The notes: a model not told the origin generated them from the letters alone. DNA of 37,172 bases from Bacteroidales bacterium (GCA_004555245.1 SFIS01000021.1:1-37172), one strand, 5' to 3'. Positions 8,734 to 16,995 are shown, counted from the first letter of the stretch. Numbers and translations are program-made.

Positions 8734-9243
8734 TTATCGTGTTGATGCTGTATTGTTTGCCTGATGCAGTATGCTTGCCACCACCTCCGCATAGTCAGGC
8801 AAAATCTGGCTGAGCGGTTCGGTCACGAACTGCCGCTGAAGCATCAGCGGGTGTGGCACGGTTAGGCGTCCGGTGTCGATGCGTTGTCTGTCGTAGAGAA
8901 GTATGTCGATGTCTATCAGCCTGTCTTCGTATTGCCCGCCGGCTGACTTCGATGTCCTCCCCATCGTTTTCTCTATCTCCTGAGTGGTGTCGAGCAGCTG
9001 CGTCGGTGTGAGGTCTGTCCCGATATGAAGTGCAGCGTTGAGGAATGCGTTGTCGCTCTCGAATCCCCAAGGCTCAGTAAACAAAAAAGAAGATTGGCAA
9101 ATGATATTGCCAACCGTCTTTTCCAGAAGTTCTATTGCTGTTGTCAGGTTCTTCTCTTTGTTGCCGAGGTTAGTTCCTAAACTCAGGAAGACGTCATGCT
9201 TCTTCATCTGCATTGCCGTGTAATGTATGTCGTTGGCAGACAT
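8734..9243 (-). CDS. folK: 6-hydroxymethyl-7,8-dihydropterin pyrophosphokinase
   Basis: Transfers pyrophosphate from ATP to 6-hydroxymethyl-dihydropterin in folate synthesis. Motifs: FLSLGTNLGNKE at the N terminus, TEPWGFESDNAFLNAAL, RLIDIDILLYD (metal-binding aspartates) and VPHPLMLQRQFVTEPL. Read from 9243 it has 169 residues, and its start codon shares one base with the queA stop (TGATG), suggesting translational coupling. Family members usually begin just before the LSLG motif, so starts at 9213 or 9207 (MQMKKHDV, MKKHDV) are also possible. The function is firm; the start is not. Confidence 0.92.
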   Translation of the reverse strand: MSANDIHYTAMQMKKHDVFLSLGTNLGNKEKNLTTAIELLEKTVGNIICQSSFLFTEPWGFESDNAFLNAALHIGTDLTPTQLLDTTQEIEKTMGRTSKSAGGQYEDRLIDIDILLYDRQRIDTGRLTVPHPLMLQRQFVTEPLSQILPDYAEVVASILHQANNTASTR

Positions 9244-10439
9244 CAGTCGTTAAGAATCAGCATGGCGTCGCCGAAGCATCCGAACCTGTATCCGTTGGCG
9301 AGAGCCTTTTTGTATGCCTCCATCACGAGGTCATATCCTCCGAATGCCGCCACGTTCATGATGAGCGTAGAGAGCGGGTGGTAGAAGTTGGCGATCATGC
9401 AGTCAGCCAGTCCGAAGTCGTATGGCGGGAAAATGAATTTGTTTGTCCATCCCTCGTACGGCTTCAGCATTCCGTCTGTCCCGACAGCAGTCTCAGTGGC
9501 CTTCGTCACGCTGGTGCCTACGGCGCAGATACGGTGTCCGGCGAGTTTTGCCTTGTTCACTTTCTCGCAGGTCTCTTTCGTTATTTCCATCTGTTCGGAA
9601 TCCATCTTGTGTTTTGTCAGGTCTTCCACTTCGATGTCGTTGAAGTTTCCCAGTCCGCAATGTAGTGTGATGAAAGTGTTTTGTATGCCGGCAATCTCCA
9701 TGCGTTTCATCATCTCTCTTGTGAAATGCAGTCCGGTCGCAGGGGCTGTCACTGCGCCTTCCTTCTCGGCGAAGACACACTGGAAATCGTCTATATCTTC
9801 TTCTGTCACAGGGCGTTCTCTTCCTCCGTTAAGGTCTTTTGCTATGATATATCTTGGCAGAGGAGATTCTCCCAAAGCAAAGAGTTCGCGTTTGAATTCG
9901 TCGTGCGGGCAGTCGTAAAGAAACCTGAGTGTTCTGCCGCGGCTGGTGGTGTTGTCGATCACTTCAGCCACCATGGTCCCAGATTCGTCAAAGAAGAGTT
10001 TGTTTCCGATACGTATCTTTCTCGCCGGTTCTACAAGGACGTCCCACAGGCGCATCTCCTGATTCAGTTCTCTGAGCAGGAAGACTTCAATCTTCGCGTC
10101 TGTCTTCTCTTTTGTTCCGTACAGTCGTGCGGGGAAGACCTTTGTATTGTTGAATATGAATGTGTCGCCCTCGTCAAAATATTTCACAAGGTCAGTGAAC
10201 TGTATGTATGATGGCGAGCCGTCGATCTCTGACATCGGATTGCCGTCGAGGTCGGTGCGGAACATCTCTATTGTCTGCGACTTCTTGTGCAAGACCATGA
10301 GGCGTGCCTTGTCCGGACGCTTCACACTGAAGGTGTTCACGGTCTCGTTGTTGTCGGTTGTGATGATATGCTCTTCTGTATGTGGATAGAGTGCGACCTG
10401 CTCTGTTGGCAATTTGAATTTGAATTGTGACAGTTTCAT
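9243..10439 (-). CDS. queA: S-adenosylmethionine:tRNA ribosyltransferase-isomerase
   Basis: 398-residue QueA, which transfers and isomerises the ribose of S-adenosylmethionine onto 7-aminomethyl-7-deazaguanine in tRNA to give epoxyqueuosine. Motifs: DTFIFNNTKVFPARLYG, TAPATGLHFTREMM, FITLHCGLGNF, GTSVTKATETA, NKFIFPPYDFGLADCMIANFYHP and the C-terminal GYRFGCFGDAMLI. Longer than the E. coli protein, as usual in Bacteroidetes. The start at 10439 (MKLSQFKFKLP) is the conserved one; an open frame runs on to 10550 but encodes low-quality sequence. truB lies 116 bp upstream; folK overlaps its stop by one base. Confidence 0.95.
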   Translation of the reverse strand: MKLSQFKFKLPTEQVALYPHTEEHIITTDNNETVNTFSVKRPDKARLMVLHKKSQTIEMFRTDLDGNPMSEIDGSPSYIQFTDLVKYFDEGDTFIFNNTKVFPARLYGTKEKTDAKIEVFLLRELNQEMRLWDVLVEPARKIRIGNKLFFDESGTMVAEVIDNTTSRGRTLRFLYDCPHDEFKRELFALGESPLPRYIIAKDLNGGRERPVTEEDIDDFQCVFAEKEGAVTAPATGLHFTREMMKRMEIAGIQNTFITLHCGLGNFNDIEVEDLTKHKMDSEQMEITKETCEKVNKAKLAGHRICAVGTSVTKATETAVGTDGMLKPYEGWTNKFIFPPYDFGLADCMIANFYHPLSTLIMNVAAFGGYDLVMEAYKKALANGYRFGCFGDAMLILND

Positions 10440-10555
10440 TATCTTGTTTCTTGTTTCGTAATTTTGTTCGGGGGAATTATGTCGTTTCGCTTTGTTGAAG
10501 CGGCATGATGCCGTATGTCTGAGGCTCTGCGATGCGTTGTGGCGAGGCATTCGGG

Positions 10556-11260
10556 CTAATATGGTTCGACATCCTGTTTTTCAAACCATTCGTGAAATTC
10601 GTCAAGCGTCAGGGCTTCTTTCAGTGACACTTTGCCTACGCGCGACCTGCAAAGGGCGGTGATATATGCCCCGCTGCCCATCGCCTCGCCAATGTCTCTT
10701 GCAAGAGAGCGTATGTACGTGCCTTTTCCGCATACCACCCTCAGTTTGGCGGTCTTCTCTACATCGTCATATTCAAGCATCTCTATCTCATGAATGACGA
10801 CGGGTTTTGCCGCGAGGGTAACGTCATGTCCTTTCCGTCCGTATTCGTAGGCGCGTTTTCCGTTGATGTTGCATGCGCTATACACTGGCGGCACTTGCAT
10901 CGTCTCGCCTAAAAAGTGCGGGATAACAGCCCTCACGCCCTCTTCGCTGATATGGTGTTTCGGATAAGTGTGGTCAACGGTGTGTTCTCTGTCATACGAC
11001 GGAGTTGTTGCGCCGAACCTTATGTCAGCTATGTATTCTTTCGTCTCCCGTTGCAGTTGGTCGATTAGCTTTGTCTTCTTTCCCGTGCAAAGCACCAGGA
11101 CACCCGTCGCCAGCGGGTCGAGAGTGCCTGCATGGCCTATCTTCACGCGTTTCACGCCGAGACGTTTCGATATGACATGGCGGATATGTGCCAGTGCCCC
11201 GAAGCTTGACATGCCGTACGGCTTGTTGATATATATGAATTCTCCTTCTCTGAAATTCAC
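10556..11260 (-). CDS. truB: tRNA pseudouridine-55 synthase
   Basis: 234-residue TruB, which makes pseudouridine 55 in the T loop of tRNA. The catalytic aspartate is D48 in GHAGTLDPLATGVL; further family motifs are INKPYGMSSF, PPVYSACNINGKRAYEYGRKG (substrate-binding loop) and GKGTYIRSLARDIGEAMG. It lacks a long C-terminal PUA domain, as in other Bacteroidetes. It lies between uppP (110 bp upstream) and queA in the conserved Bacteroidetes gene order. Confidence 0.96.
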   Translation of the reverse strand: MNFREGEFIYINKPYGMSSFGALAHIRHVISKRLGVKRVKIGHAGTLDPLATGVLVLCTGKKTKLIDQLQRETKEYIADIRFGATTPSYDREHTVDHTYPKHHISEEGVRAVIPHFLGETMQVPPVYSACNINGKRAYEYGRKGHDVTLAAKPVVIHEIEMLEYDDVEKTAKLRVVCGKGTYIRSLARDIGEAMGSGAYITALCRSRVGKVSLKEALTLDEFHEWFEKQDVEPY

Positions 11261-11370
11261 GATAAGATGGTGTGTTTGGTTATTTTCCGGTTGACAAGTT
11301 GATGGTCGTGGTTGGCGAACTGACAGTTTGTTCGCATTTTCTTGTCTTTACGTCTGCCGTCAGTCCTGTG

Positions 11371-12189
11371 TCACACATGGCATAGTGCGATGATGCCGAT
11401 GACGGCGCAGTAGATGGCGAAATATATGAGATTGCTCTTTCTCACTATAGATATCATCCATTTGCAGGCAATACATCCGCTGACGAAAGCTGCCAAGAAC
11501 CCCGCTATCATCGCCGACAAGGGTAGTGCCTCCGCCGCACCGTTTGCTGTGAGATACTCCTGCGACGGAGCGAAGATGTGCTTGAAGTCTATCAGTGCCT
11601 CTCCGAGAATCGGCGGAATAACCATCAGGAACGAGAACTGTGCCAGTTTCTGCTTTGAGTTGCCCAGAAGCAGTCCTGTCGCTATTGTAGAGCCAGAGCG
11701 TGACAGTCCGGGCAGAATGGCTACCGTCTGTGCTATGCCGATGATGAAGGCGTGTAGTGTGGAGATGTTCTCGCGCTCTTTCGGCTTGTAGAACTGTGTC
11801 GCCGCTAACAGCAATGCCGTGACAAGCAGGCATACGCCTACCACAAGCAGCGTGTTGCCGCTGTATATGGCTTCTATTCTTTCCTTGAAGAAAAGCCCTA
11901 CGATGCCGATGGGAATCATAGATACGACGATGTTCATCGCATAACGTGTTTCGGCGTTCCATCTGAATTTCAGCAGTCCGTCGAAAATCCATCTTATCTC
12001 TTTCCACAGGATGACAAGTGTTGACATCACCGTTGCCACATGAACGATGATGTCGAATTTCAGTCCGCCTGCCTTCGCTTCCGCTCCGAGCAGTTCTTTT
12101 GCCAGTTCAAGGTGTCCGCTCGAACTCACGGGGAGATATTCTGTTATGCCTTGCAGGAATCCGAGAAGAAGTGCATGTATCCAATCCAT
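11371..12189 (-). CDS. uppP: Undecaprenyl-diphosphate phosphatase (UppP/BacA)
   Basis: 272-residue polytopic inner-membrane enzyme that recycles undecaprenyl pyrophosphate to the monophosphate lipid carrier for peptidoglycan and surface polysaccharide synthesis; it also confers bacitracin tolerance. The two active-site motifs are present: GFLQGITEYLPVSSSGHLEL near residue 10 and PGLSRSGSTIATGLLLG about residue 160. About eight hydrophobic segments can be seen. The start at 12189 (MDWIHALLLG) matches the family; an in-frame extension to 12255 is not supported. It is followed by truB and preceded by the DUF3098 gene with a hairpin in the 96-bp gap. Confidence 0.95.
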   Translation of the reverse strand: MDWIHALLLGFLQGITEYLPVSSSGHLELAKELLGAEAKAGGLKFDIIVHVATVMSTLVILWKEIRWIFDGLLKFRWNAETRYAMNIVVSMIPIGIVGLFFKERIEAIYSGNTLLVVGVCLLVTALLLAATQFYKPKERENISTLHAFIIGIAQTVAILPGLSRSGSTIATGLLLGNSKQKLAQFSFLMVIPPILGEALIDFKHIFAPSQEYLTANGAAEALPLSAMIAGFLAAFVSGCIACKWMISIVRKSNLIYFAIYCAVIGIIALCHV

Positions 12190-12259
12190 TACCTTATTAT
12201 ATATAAGCAGTTTTTGTTTTCCGGGCCTTCCGGCCTTCTTTAAGATGAGTGACAAACGT

Positions 12260-12277
12260 CGGCAGACACCTCTGCCG
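12260..12277 (-). terminator. Hairpin between DUF3098 gene and uppP
   Basis: CGGCAGA (12260-12266) and TCTGCCG (12271-12277) form a 7-bp GC-rich stem with a 4-base loop. On the minus strand it is followed by ACGTTTGTC, a weak T-rich stretch. It could be an attenuator reducing read-through from ftsX-DUF3098 into uppP. It is too weak for a firm terminator call. Confidence 0.4.
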
Positions 12278-12285
12278 GCGATTTT

Positions 12286-12534
12286 TCATTCTTCGGCATT
12301 CTCGCTTGTGTCGTCTTTCGGCTTCAGAATGATGGCATAGATGATTGAAGCGAAGCCGATGAATGTCACGATGGGAGCGACGACGATGCGACGTGTGTCA
12401 AAGATAGAAGCGTCGAAACGCTCTTCCGTAGAGCTTCCGCCACTCATCAGCGCAAAGCCGATGAGGATGACGATGATGCCTGCTGCAAGAGCGACGAAGT
12501 TTCTTTTTCCAAAAGCAAAATTTCTGTTATTCAT
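12286..12534 (-). CDS. DUF3098 family membrane protein
   Basis: 82 residues with two predicted transmembrane helices (about 13-31 and 50-69) joined by a short polar loop containing SSTEERFDASIFDTRRI; both ends are polar, with FGKRNF just before helix 1. This matches the small DUF3098 proteins that sit between ftsX and uppP in many Bacteroidetes. Function unknown; the constant position beside ftsX and uppP suggests a role in the cell envelope or division (inference). Confidence 0.85.
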   Translation of the reverse strand: MNNRNFAFGKRNFVALAAGIIVILIGFALMSGGSSTEERFDASIFDTRRIVVAPIVTFIGFASIIYAIILKPKDDTSENAEE

Positions 12535-12557
12535 TTCTTGATGTTTGTTGTTCTGTC

Positions 12558-12578
12558 ACCCGGGGGCATTAACCCGGG
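12558..12578. repeat. CCCGGG direct pair
   Basis: Two ACCCGGG blocks (CCCGGG at 12559-12564 and 12573-12578) separated by a short spacer with CATTA. CCCGGG/GTCCCGGG words also mark the second intergenic repeat family at 20879-20897 and 37132-37148, so this may be a degraded relative. Only short identity supports the link. Confidence 0.35.
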
Positions 12579-12633
12579 CTGGCTGCTTTAGTCCCTTCCG
12601 GACGTAATATGTTGTAAATCCTTAAACTAAAAG

Positions 12634-12683
12634 AATCAACTTGTCAACTAAACCTAATAACTTGCCAACTTGTCAACTCGTCT
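12634..12683 (+). repeat. AACTTGTCAACT-type short repeat
   Basis: Three imperfect copies of a CAACTTGTCAACT word in 50 bp of the ftsX-DUF3098 gap: ATCAACTTGTCAACTAA, then AACTTGCCAACTTGTCAACTC. Similar words occur at 34427-34457 and, on the minus strand, at 11289-11304. All copies are intergenic. Function unknown. Confidence 0.55.
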
Positions 12684-12692
12684 GTCAGTCAG

Positions 12693-13574
12693 CTAAATCT
12701 TGTATAAATCCCCAGCAGTCATTCTCAGGAACTTGTTTACCGAGAGGTATGAGCAGAATGTCGTGATGAGAAGCCCGGACAGGAGCACGGCACATCCCGT
12801 CACCGCCATCACGGGGACATCGACGACAAGCAGTATGTCGGGTTCATAGACATAGAGGCAGTACAAGCCGGCTGCCAGCACGCCGTCTGCCAGCAGTGCT
12901 GATACGAGACCTTGGGCGAGAGCTCTCTTTATGAACGGCCATCGGATGAAAGCCCACGACGCTCCGACAAGTTTCATCGTGTGGATGGTGAAGCGCCGGG
13001 CGAAGATGCTCAGGCGCACCGTGTTGTTGATGAGCGAGAAGGAGATGAACGTCAGCAGCGCCGCCAGCACAATCAGCACCATACTGATGCGCTGGAGGTT
13101 GTTGTTCACCTGGTCTATCAGGTCTTTCTGATATGTTATCTCGGTCACTTTCTGTATTGAACGCAGCTCTTTCGTTATCCATTTCAGCGAATCGTTATTG
13201 GCATATTCCGCCTTAAGCTGCATCTCGATACTTCCGACAAAAGGATTGCTGCCGAGAAAGTCCGTAGGGTCAGACCCCATGGCCTTTATATGCTCTTTCA
13301 GAGCCTGTGTCGGGCTGATGTACGTTGCGCTATAGACATAACGTTTATGTCCCAGACGTTTGCATATACGCTGGGATTCGGGTATGGTGCTCTCGTCGCT
13401 CAACAACACCGTGACCACAAGGTTCTCTTTTACATAACTTGACAGGTTGCGCGCTGTCAGCAAGGTGAACACCGCCGAGCCGAGTAGTATCAGTACCAAA
13501 GCTGTGCTGAGACATAGCGTTATGACTTGCAGGCTGCCGGTATGGTTTGTTCTTTTCTTCCTTTTTCTGGACAT
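12693..13574 (-). CDS. ftsX: Cell division protein FtsX
   Basis: 293-residue FtsX, the membrane subunit that pairs with the ATPase FtsE and in other bacteria controls peptidoglycan hydrolases at the division site. Topology fits: a basic cytoplasmic N terminus (RKRKKRTNHTG), TM1 about 17-39, an extracytoplasmic domain about 40-165 with NLVVTVLLSDES and FVGSIEMQLK, then three helices at about 170-192, 220-245 and 260-283. The start at 13574 (MSRKRKKR) is preferred to an in-frame extension at 13682. A promoter lies about 175 bp upstream. ftsE is not in the window, as is common in Bacteroidetes. It heads the conserved ftsX-DUF3098-uppP-truB-queA-folK run. Confidence 0.93.
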   Translation of the reverse strand: MSRKRKKRTNHTGSLQVITLCLSTALVLILLGSAVFTLLTARNLSSYVKENLVVTVLLSDESTIPESQRICKRLGHKRYVYSATYISPTQALKEHIKAMGSDPTDFLGSNPFVGSIEMQLKAEYANNDSLKWITKELRSIQKVTEITYQKDLIDQVNNNLQRISMVLIVLAALLTFISFSLINNTVRLSIFARRFTIHTMKLVGASWAFIRWPFIKRALAQGLVSALLADGVLAAGLYCLYVYEPDILLVVDVPVMAVTGCAVLLSGLLITTFCSYLSVNKFLRMTAGDLYKI

Positions 13575-13748
13575 TATGAATGAAGAGAAATGTTTGTTTT
13601 TTTGATTTTTCTTTCCGGGATTTCCTTTCCTTCGCTGTCGGTTTCGTCTGCCTTCAGCACTGCGACGGAGGGTTGCAGACAAGCATGGTTCTTCTCATTT
13701 GTCTTGACGAAAATGTTCCTTCAGTCGCATAAAATCCCAAATTCGATG

Positions 13749-13779
13749 CAAAGTAACTAAAAAATAGCCAATCTTACAA
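13749..13779 (-). promoter_or_regulatory. Candidate Bacteroidetes promoter for the ftsX operon
   Basis: On the minus strand TTACTTTGC (plus 13749-13756 is CAAAGTAA) resembles the -7 element TAnnTTTG with one mismatch. TTG (plus CAA, 13777-13779) lies exactly 20 bp upstream as the -33 element. It sits between porE and ftsX and would begin a long leader for ftsX. Confidence 0.55.
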
Positions 13780-13816
13780 GCAATTAACGGGTTTTAACCT
13801 TTTCTGTGCGCCTCTG

Positions 13817-15880
13817 TCAGAAATCGAAGAAAGCGTCGTTCTCAGAGTGTTTCTCTTTCTTTTTCTTCGGTGTGGTGATGAGCTTGCCTTTCTCGTCAAA
13901 CATGCCGTAGGTGGTTCGCAGGACAAGGAATTCCGTCCTTCTGTTCAGCTGGTTGCATATCTCCTGCTGTTCTTTCGGCAGTTTCTCGATAAATTCCTGT
14001 GTCAGGACATCGTTCTCTTTCAGCCAGTTATATTTCCCGGCTTGTTTTTTCCTTATCACTTTCGGCTTGTTTTTTCCATATCCCACGGGCGTCAGTCTGT
14101 CTGCTGCGATGCCGTGTTCAGAGAGATAGTTGCACACGGCTTCAGCCCGTTTCTGCGACAACGTTCTGTTGTATGTCTCGGAGCCCCTGTAGTCGCAGTG
14201 TGCCGACAGTTCTATTGTGATGTTCGGGTTCTCGTTCAGCAGTTCGACGAGTTTGTCGAGCGCGGCGGTTGATTCCGGTTTCAGTGTCGCTTTGTCAAAG
14301 TCGTAGAAGATGTTCTCTATGAGTGTCGGCACGCTGATGTTGGCGAGAGGGAACTGCAGCGTGTGTTCTGTCGATTCCGTCACCGCCGCTATGCTTATCT
14401 CCTCTTTATGGTTCAGGTGTCCCTGACAGGTGGCAAGAATGACATACGTCACTCCCGGTTTGACCATCTGCTCGAACGAACCGTCACCTTTCACACTCAG
14501 CGTGAGGTTTGTACCGTCGTCGCCGACGAGATAGACGAGAGCGTTGGGCAGCTCGTAGCCGTCCGTTTCATACACCCATCCCTTTATCGTCTGTATGATG
14601 TCTGGGTTTTCAAACCGGTAGATCTTGTCCCATCCCCTGCCCTGGTCGTCTCTGTTGCTGGAGAAATACCCTTTGTTCTGCAGCCCTTCGAAAGTCATGC
14701 CGAAGTCGTCGCCCCTTGAGTTCAGCGGGTATCCGGGATGCACAACCTTCATCCCGCCGGCAGAATCTGCCGTTATGTAGTATATGTCCAACCCTCCCAT
14801 GCCTGGCAGTCCGTCAGACGAGAAGTAGAAGTCGCCGTTCGGCCTGAATGTCGGAAACATCTCGTTGCCGGGAGTGTTCACCTTCGGTCCGAGGTTCTCC
14901 ACTCCTCCCATGCCGTTTGTCGTCAGTCTGACGCGCCAGATGTCCGTGCCGCCTTGTCCTCCCGGCATGTCTGAGACGAAGTAGAGCCATTTACCGTCTG
15001 GCGAGACGGCGGGGTGGGCATAGCTCGACAGCGTGTCTTTCGTGATCTGCACGGCCTCCGCCTTACCCCACGAGGCGTCCGACCTTCTCGATTGCGCTAT
15101 CTGTGCATAGCGCGGGTACTGGTCGTCGGTGAGGCATTGCGTGATATACATCGTATGTCCGTCAGGTGTCAGGGCGGGCGTGCCCTCGTCATACACCGTG
15201 TTCAGTCCGCCATCTACGGGCTGCGGCTTCTTCCATTTCCCCTTGTCGTCTTTTTCCGAGACGAAGATGTCGGCGCATTTCGTGCCCGTGATGCCGCTCA
15301 GCTCGTCGCCGGCGGCTTCGTTCCTTGTAGATGTGAAATACAGGATATCGTATTGGTCGCCTGCCAGCATCGGCGAGAAGTCGGCGCGTTTCGAGTTCAG
15401 CACATCCTGCCGTTTCACGGTGTATCTCGACCCCTCTTTCTTCCATGCGGGCGCATTCTCGGCAGATGCCAGTCCGTTCTTTGCCAGGATATTGTCCGGC
15501 ATAGAATCCAGCACCATTCTGAATTCCGTTGCCGCACTCTTGTAGTCGCCTGTTTTCAGCAGCTGCCTGCCCAGGTCGAGATGTGTCTCTGTTGTGGCGG
15601 TCTTGTATCTCACGGCATTCCTGTATGCCGCCACGGCTTTCTGCGAGGCGTTGATTCTCTTGTAGCACTCCGCCTGCCTCAAGGCTATCTCGCCCCTTCG
15701 TTTCCTCTCTTTCGCGGGAGTCTTTGAATATGCTTTCTTGAATTGTTCTCCGGCGTCAAAATAGTCTCCCACGGCATAGAACTTCTCGCCTTTCCGTATG
15801 TGGTTGTCCGCTCCGCACGATGTGATCACGCAGAGGCAGCAGCAGATGATAGAAGAGAGTGTTGTCCTGTTTGCAGCCAT
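13817..15880 (-). CDS. porE: PorE-type T9SS OmpA-family lipoprotein
   Basis: 687-residue lipoprotein (signal peptide ending in lipobox ITSC). Domains in order: TPR repeats (about 25-150), PD40/WD40-like beta-propeller blades (about 170-410; repeated DGxxMYIT, SPDGKWLYFVSD, FRPNGDFYFSSDG), a carboxypeptidase-regulatory-like beta domain (about 428-500) and an OmpA C-terminal peptidoglycan-binding domain (about 525-670; FDKATLKPES, SAHCDYRG, NRTLSQKRAEAV, NRRTEF). This order is that of PorE, a peptidoglycan-linked T9SS component in Porphyromonas. An insertion of about 35 residues separates GYGKNKP from NRRTEF in the OmpA domain. The start at 15880 (MAANRTT) gives a clean signal peptide; an extension to 15943 does not. 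Other TPR-PD40-OmpA lipoproteins exist, so PorE is probable rather than proven. Confidence 0.83.
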   Translation of the reverse strand: MAANRTTLSSIICCCLCVITSCGADNHIRKGEKFYAVGDYFDAGEQFKKAYSKTPAKERKRRGEIALRQAECYKRINASQKAVAAYRNAVRYKTATTETHLDLGRQLLKTGDYKSAATEFRMVLDSMPDNILAKNGLASAENAPAWKKEGSRYTVKRQDVLNSKRADFSPMLAGDQYDILYFTSTRNEAAGDELSGITGTKCADIFVSEKDDKGKWKKPQPVDGGLNTVYDEGTPALTPDGHTMYITQCLTDDQYPRYAQIAQSRRSDASWGKAEAVQITKDTLSSYAHPAVSPDGKWLYFVSDMPGGQGGTDIWRVRLTTNGMGGVENLGPKVNTPGNEMFPTFRPNGDFYFSSDGLPGMGGLDIYYITADSAGGMKVVHPGYPLNSRGDDFGMTFEGLQNKGYFSSNRDDQGRGWDKIYRFENPDIIQTIKGWVYETDGYELPNALVYLVGDDGTNLTLSVKGDGSFEQMVKPGVTYVILATCQGHLNHKEEISIAAVTESTEHTLQFPLANISVPTLIENIFYDFDKATLKPESTAALDKLVELLNENPNITIELSAHCDYRGSETYNRTLSQKRAEAVCNYLSEHGIAADRLTPVGYGKNKPKVIRKKQAGKYNWLKENDVLTQEFIEKLPKEQQEICNQLNRRTEFLVLRTTYGMFDEKGKLITTPKKKKEKHSENDAFFDF

Positions 15881-15923
15881 ATAGAAGATGTGTTGTTTCC
15901 CGTTACGGCAGGTTTGCCCTATA

Positions 15924-15956
15924 CATTCAGAGCCCCTCGTCAAGGGGCTCTGAATG
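15924..15956 (-). terminator. Perfect 14-bp hairpin between small secreted gene and porE
   Basis: CATTCAGAGCCCCT (15924-15937) and its exact complement (15943-15956) flank a 5-base loop. It lies 28 bp downstream of the small secreted protein gene. No T-tract follows on the minus strand, so it may be a terminator, attenuator or mRNA 3'-end stabiliser. No separate promoter is visible before porE, so some read-through is likely. Confidence 0.6.
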
Positions 15957-15984
15957 AGATTGTTATTTGTATTTCCTGTAATTC

Positions 15985-16419
15985 TTACTTGACTTTGTAG
16001 TAAGGAGTGTTGTATGTCAGGCGCACGCCCTGTCCTGTGGCAGTGACAACGAGTGTCGTACCGTCTTCAGCAACCTTATAAGTTGTTGATTTGTCATCTT
16101 TTGCAATCTGATGATAAACCACGTTGAAAGTCTTTGAGACAGCTGTGTAAGCGTTGTTGACATTCATCGGCACATCGATGATGAGCTGACCTATCTTGCC
16201 CTTTTCCTTCACGTCGGTGTTGTTGATAGAGAGGTATATCTCGTCTCCCTGACAGACACCCTTCAGACAATTCTTCGTGTCGTCATATACATAACCTTTC
16301 TGGCTTATCTGGCGTGTTATCTCTACAAAACTTCCGTTGAGGTCAATGCCGTCAAATTCAAAGGCACTTGCAGACAGACACATCAGTAATGCTGTCAGCG
16401 AAAGAAACATTTTTTTCAT
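15985..16419 (-). CDS. Small secreted protein of unknown function
   Basis: 144 residues with a signal peptide (MKKMFLSLTALLMCLSASA, cleavage before FEFDG). The mature part starts with FDGIDLNGSFVEITRQISQKGY, resembling small Bacteroidales secreted proteins that begin with a 'FxGIPINGS...KLxxKGY' segment and have no known function. It contains two cysteines (NCLKGVC) that could form a disulfide. It has its own well-formed promoter and a hairpin after the stop, and is followed by porE 104 bp on. A link to type IX secretion is suggested only by position. Confidence 0.8.
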   Translation of the reverse strand: MKKMFLSLTALLMCLSASAFEFDGIDLNGSFVEITRQISQKGYVYDDTKNCLKGVCQGDEIYLSINNTDVKEKGKIGQLIIDVPMNVNNAYTAVSKTFNVVYHQIAKDDKSTTYKVAEDGTTLVVTATGQGVRLTYNTPYYKVK

Positions 16420-16486
16420 GATGTTTAGGTTTTTGTTGTTTTTAATGTTTTCTTTAGAGTTGTTTTATGATTTGGTCATTATATTG

Positions 16487-16515
16487 CAAAGTTACTACAT
16501 ATTGTCCAATACAAA
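16487..16515 (-). promoter_or_regulatory. Bacteroidetes-type promoter of the small secreted gene
   Basis: Minus-strand TAACTTTG (plus 16487-16494) matches the -7 consensus TAnnTTTG exactly. TTTG (plus CAAA, 16512-16515) lies 17 bp upstream as a -33 element. It is about 70 bp before the start codon at 16419. Confidence 0.7.
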
Positions 16516-16676
16516 TAAATTCGGACAGACAAATGTCTTAATTTTAAAATAAATTAACTATAAATCAGACCTTATCCCTGCAATATCAAACGTCTCTGCA
16601 CATGTATCTCGTGCTGACATCCTCTTTTGCCTTACTGTCGGAAAATACTATATGCAACGCATCGAATAGTAATCTC

Positions 16677-16763
16677 CGTTGTATTTGTTGTATGTCACCT
16701 CGTGACATCTCTCGTTGCGCCTGTTTTTTCAGTTGTTCTTGTTGTCTCTGTTGTCTTTAAAAT
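16677..16763 (+). repeat. Nonamer repeat, long copy B with ATGTCAC hairpin
   Basis: Two 9-bp units (CGTTGTATT, TGTTGTATG; 16677-16694) run into the hairpin ATGTCAC-CTC-GTGACAT (16692-16708). A 22-bp linker follows, then three units (AGTTGTTCT, TGTTGTCTC, TGTTGTCTT; 16731-16757) and TAAAA. The element at 34506-34595 has the same parts in the same order, so the two are copies of one element of about 90 bp. Confidence 0.8.
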
Positions 16764-16811
16764 AAGTCATCGGCCGCAATGTACGTATCTCCGTTGTCGT
16801 CAAAAAACACT

Positions 16812-16888
16812 TTTCGACTGCTACCATACGAACTTTCGACTGCTACCATACGAACTTTCGACTGCTATCATACGAACTTTCGACTGCA
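16812..16888. repeat. 22-bp tandem array, 3.5 copies
   Basis: Three units of 22 bp (16812-16833, 16834-16855, 16856-16877) and half a fourth (to 16888). Each begins TTTCGACTGCTA and ends CATACGAAC; only one base differs (CC to TC in unit 3). At each junction CGAA-CT-TTCG forms a tiny dyad. It lies directly beyond the pyrG terminator. There are no spacers between units, so it is not a CRISPR array. Confidence 0.9.
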
Positions 16889-16893
16889 AGCAA

Positions 16894-16945
16894 AAGGTGC
16901 CGAAGTGTTATGTCTTGTATCACAATTCATAGCCTTCGGCACCTT
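16894..16945 (-). terminator. Terminator hairpin downstream of pyrG
   Basis: AAGGTGCCGAAG (16894-16905) and CTTCGGCACCTT (16934-16945) are perfectly complementary over 12 bp. The arms extend inward by TATG/CATA. On the minus strand the stem ends in CCTTTTGC, a short T-tract. It is about 50 bp after the pyrG stop and probably ends the purF-pyrG transcript. Confidence 0.7.
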
Positions 16946-16995
16946 CATTTTGTGTCTTTAATATCACGAAACAGACTGTTCGGTCCGCTTGTGTC

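Larger units (their letters stand above)
16420..16995. other. Gene-free gap of 576 bp
   Basis: Holds, left to right, the promoter of the small secreted gene (16487-16515), an AT-rich stretch, a long copy of the nonamer repeat with hairpin (16677-16763), a 22-bp tandem array (16812-16888) and the pyrG terminator hairpin (16894-16945). The short open frames here run through repeats and have no recognisable protein features. Confidence 0.8.

Noticed and set aside
15014..15727. 237-residue open frame on the plus strand
   Set aside because: Antisense to porE, Arg/Val/Cys-rich with no domain features.
16812..16888. CRISPR array
   Set aside because: The units are contiguous, with no unique spacers, and no cas genes are present.
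16627..16932. 101-residue plus-strand gene in the gap before pyrG
   Set aside because: The frame runs through the nonamer element, the 22-bp array and the terminator; its repeat peptide is a by-product.
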